A stretch of 64,000 bases of DNA from Limanda limanda (lineage: Eukaryota; Chordata; Actinopteri; Pleuronectiformes; Pleuronectidae), in the NCBI RefSeq assembly GCF_963576545.1, contig NW_026870427.1:1-64000 (forward strand), read 5' to 3'. Made by a program: the position numbers and the translations under genes. This document shows, piece by piece, positions 63,787 through 64,000 of the stretch (position 1 is the stretch's first letter; each line of letters opens with the position of its first letter). The notes under the pieces were generated by a model. The model was not told the origin of the DNA. It was given only the letters and a program-made list of their open reading frames with translations, and searched no databases.

Positions 63787-64000
63787 GTCTCTCCGACCTT
63801 CACAAAAAAAGTTATTCAAGAATATCTCCTCAGATTTGGGGGAATTTCGTCGGTCGACCTCTTCCGAAGGTCGTACAAGCTCGGGGATGGTACCAATCGA
63901 TCCGCAGGACCCAAATTAGTCCAGATGCAACCACTTTCCAAGTCTCTCCGACCTTCACAAAAAAAGTTATTCAAGAATATCTCTTTCTCCTATGTGCTTT
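63787..64000 (+). repeat. B monomer and partial A at right edge
   Basis: B63787 is complete; the A beginning at 63942 is cut by the window edge at TGTGCTTT, just before its telomeric tract. The pattern predicts that a sixth cassette continues beyond the window. Confidence 0.95.

Larger units (their letters stand above)
1..64000 (+). repeat. Telomere-repeat-bearing satellite array (whole window)
   Basis: The window is a continuous head-to-tail array of about 400 monomers in two related families: A (163 or 157 bp, with internal CCCTAA repeats) and B (155 bp, without them). All copies have the same orientation, and no unrelated sequence of even 50 bp lies between them. Monomers are bounded here at GTCTCTCCGACC, the start of the head shared by both families. 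Copies of one family differ by only a few substitutions, so the array is strongly homogenised, as expected from unequal exchange or gene conversion. The array is cut by both window edges, so its length and flanks are unknown. I see no transposon, tRNA, rRNA or protein gene within it. That it is satellite DNA is seen directly; centromeric, subtelomeric or other heterochromatic location is inference. Confidence 0.98.

Noticed and set aside
1..64000. CRISPR array
   Set aside because: There are no unique spacers between short repeats; the whole 155-163 bp unit is repeated. The 42-bp head could superficially look like a direct repeat, but the intervening sequence is the same two or three sequences throughout.
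1..64000. Transposable element or virus-derived repeat
   Set aside because: No terminal inverted or long terminal repeats, target-site duplications, or reverse transcriptase, integrase or transposase motifs are visible in any frame.
1..64000. Prokaryotic accessory region or defence system
   Set aside because: There are no protein-coding genes, ribosome-binding sites or operon structure; satellite monomers with TTAGGG-type repeats indicate eukaryotic DNA.

Overview
The whole window is one uninterrupted head-to-tail satellite DNA array; I can support no gene. It consists of roughly 400 monomers, all in the same orientation, and it runs off both edges. The organism must be eukaryotic: each major monomer carries an internal block of the telomere hexamer CCCTAA (TTAGGG on the - strand), and megasatellite arrays of this kind are not known from bacteria or archaea. 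TTAGGG telomeres occur in animals, most fungi and many protists, while most plants use TTTAGGG, so the sequence does not name the host. CpG is only mildly depleted (about 0.8 of expectation in the main monomer, counted by hand).

There are two monomer families. Family A is 163 bp with a CCC(TAACCC)3 tract (called A), or 157 bp with one hexamer fewer (called a). Family B is 155 bp with no telomeric tract; I count 84 B monomers starting in the window plus one partial at the left edge. Both families have the same three-part plan: an identical 42-bp head, a family-specific middle (41 or 35 bp with telomere repeats in A, 33 bp without in B), and an 80-bp tail that is about 71% identical between families. 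Diagnostic substitutions define subtypes: A' (TACTGATC and GCGCAACC in the tail; nearly always directly before B), Ar (GGATAGTACC), and BN (GGGAATGG).

Layout: 1-4724 mixed A/B; 4725-8882 a 2,079-bp 13-mer in two copies; 8883-28583 a mosaic in which a pair of about 801-bp pentamers (a, A, Ar, A', B/BN) recurs five times among cassettes repeated at offsets of 7,211, 6,265, about 3,520, 4,317 and 3,677 bp; 28584-32608 an A-rich stretch; 32609-35830 a patch with many single-base indels; 35831-48982 a 6,576-bp, 41-monomer unit duplicated in tandem with no difference that I could see; 50104-54599 a 2,248-bp 14-mer in two copies; 57826-63786 a regular series of 1,127- and 1,290-bp cassettes with the order B, a, A(4-5), A'. 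B becomes less dense from left to right.

The open reading frames of 60-272 codons are by-products of the repeat and its 163/155-bp length arithmetic. The interest lies in the architecture: a telomere tract quantised at three or two hexamers (four or three G-runs on the - strand, which straddles the minimum for an intramolecular G-quadruplex), an almost invariant 42-bp head shared by two otherwise diverged families, and positional rules for monomer subtypes. A centromeric, subtelomeric or knob-like heterochromatic location is plausible but cannot be decided from the window.
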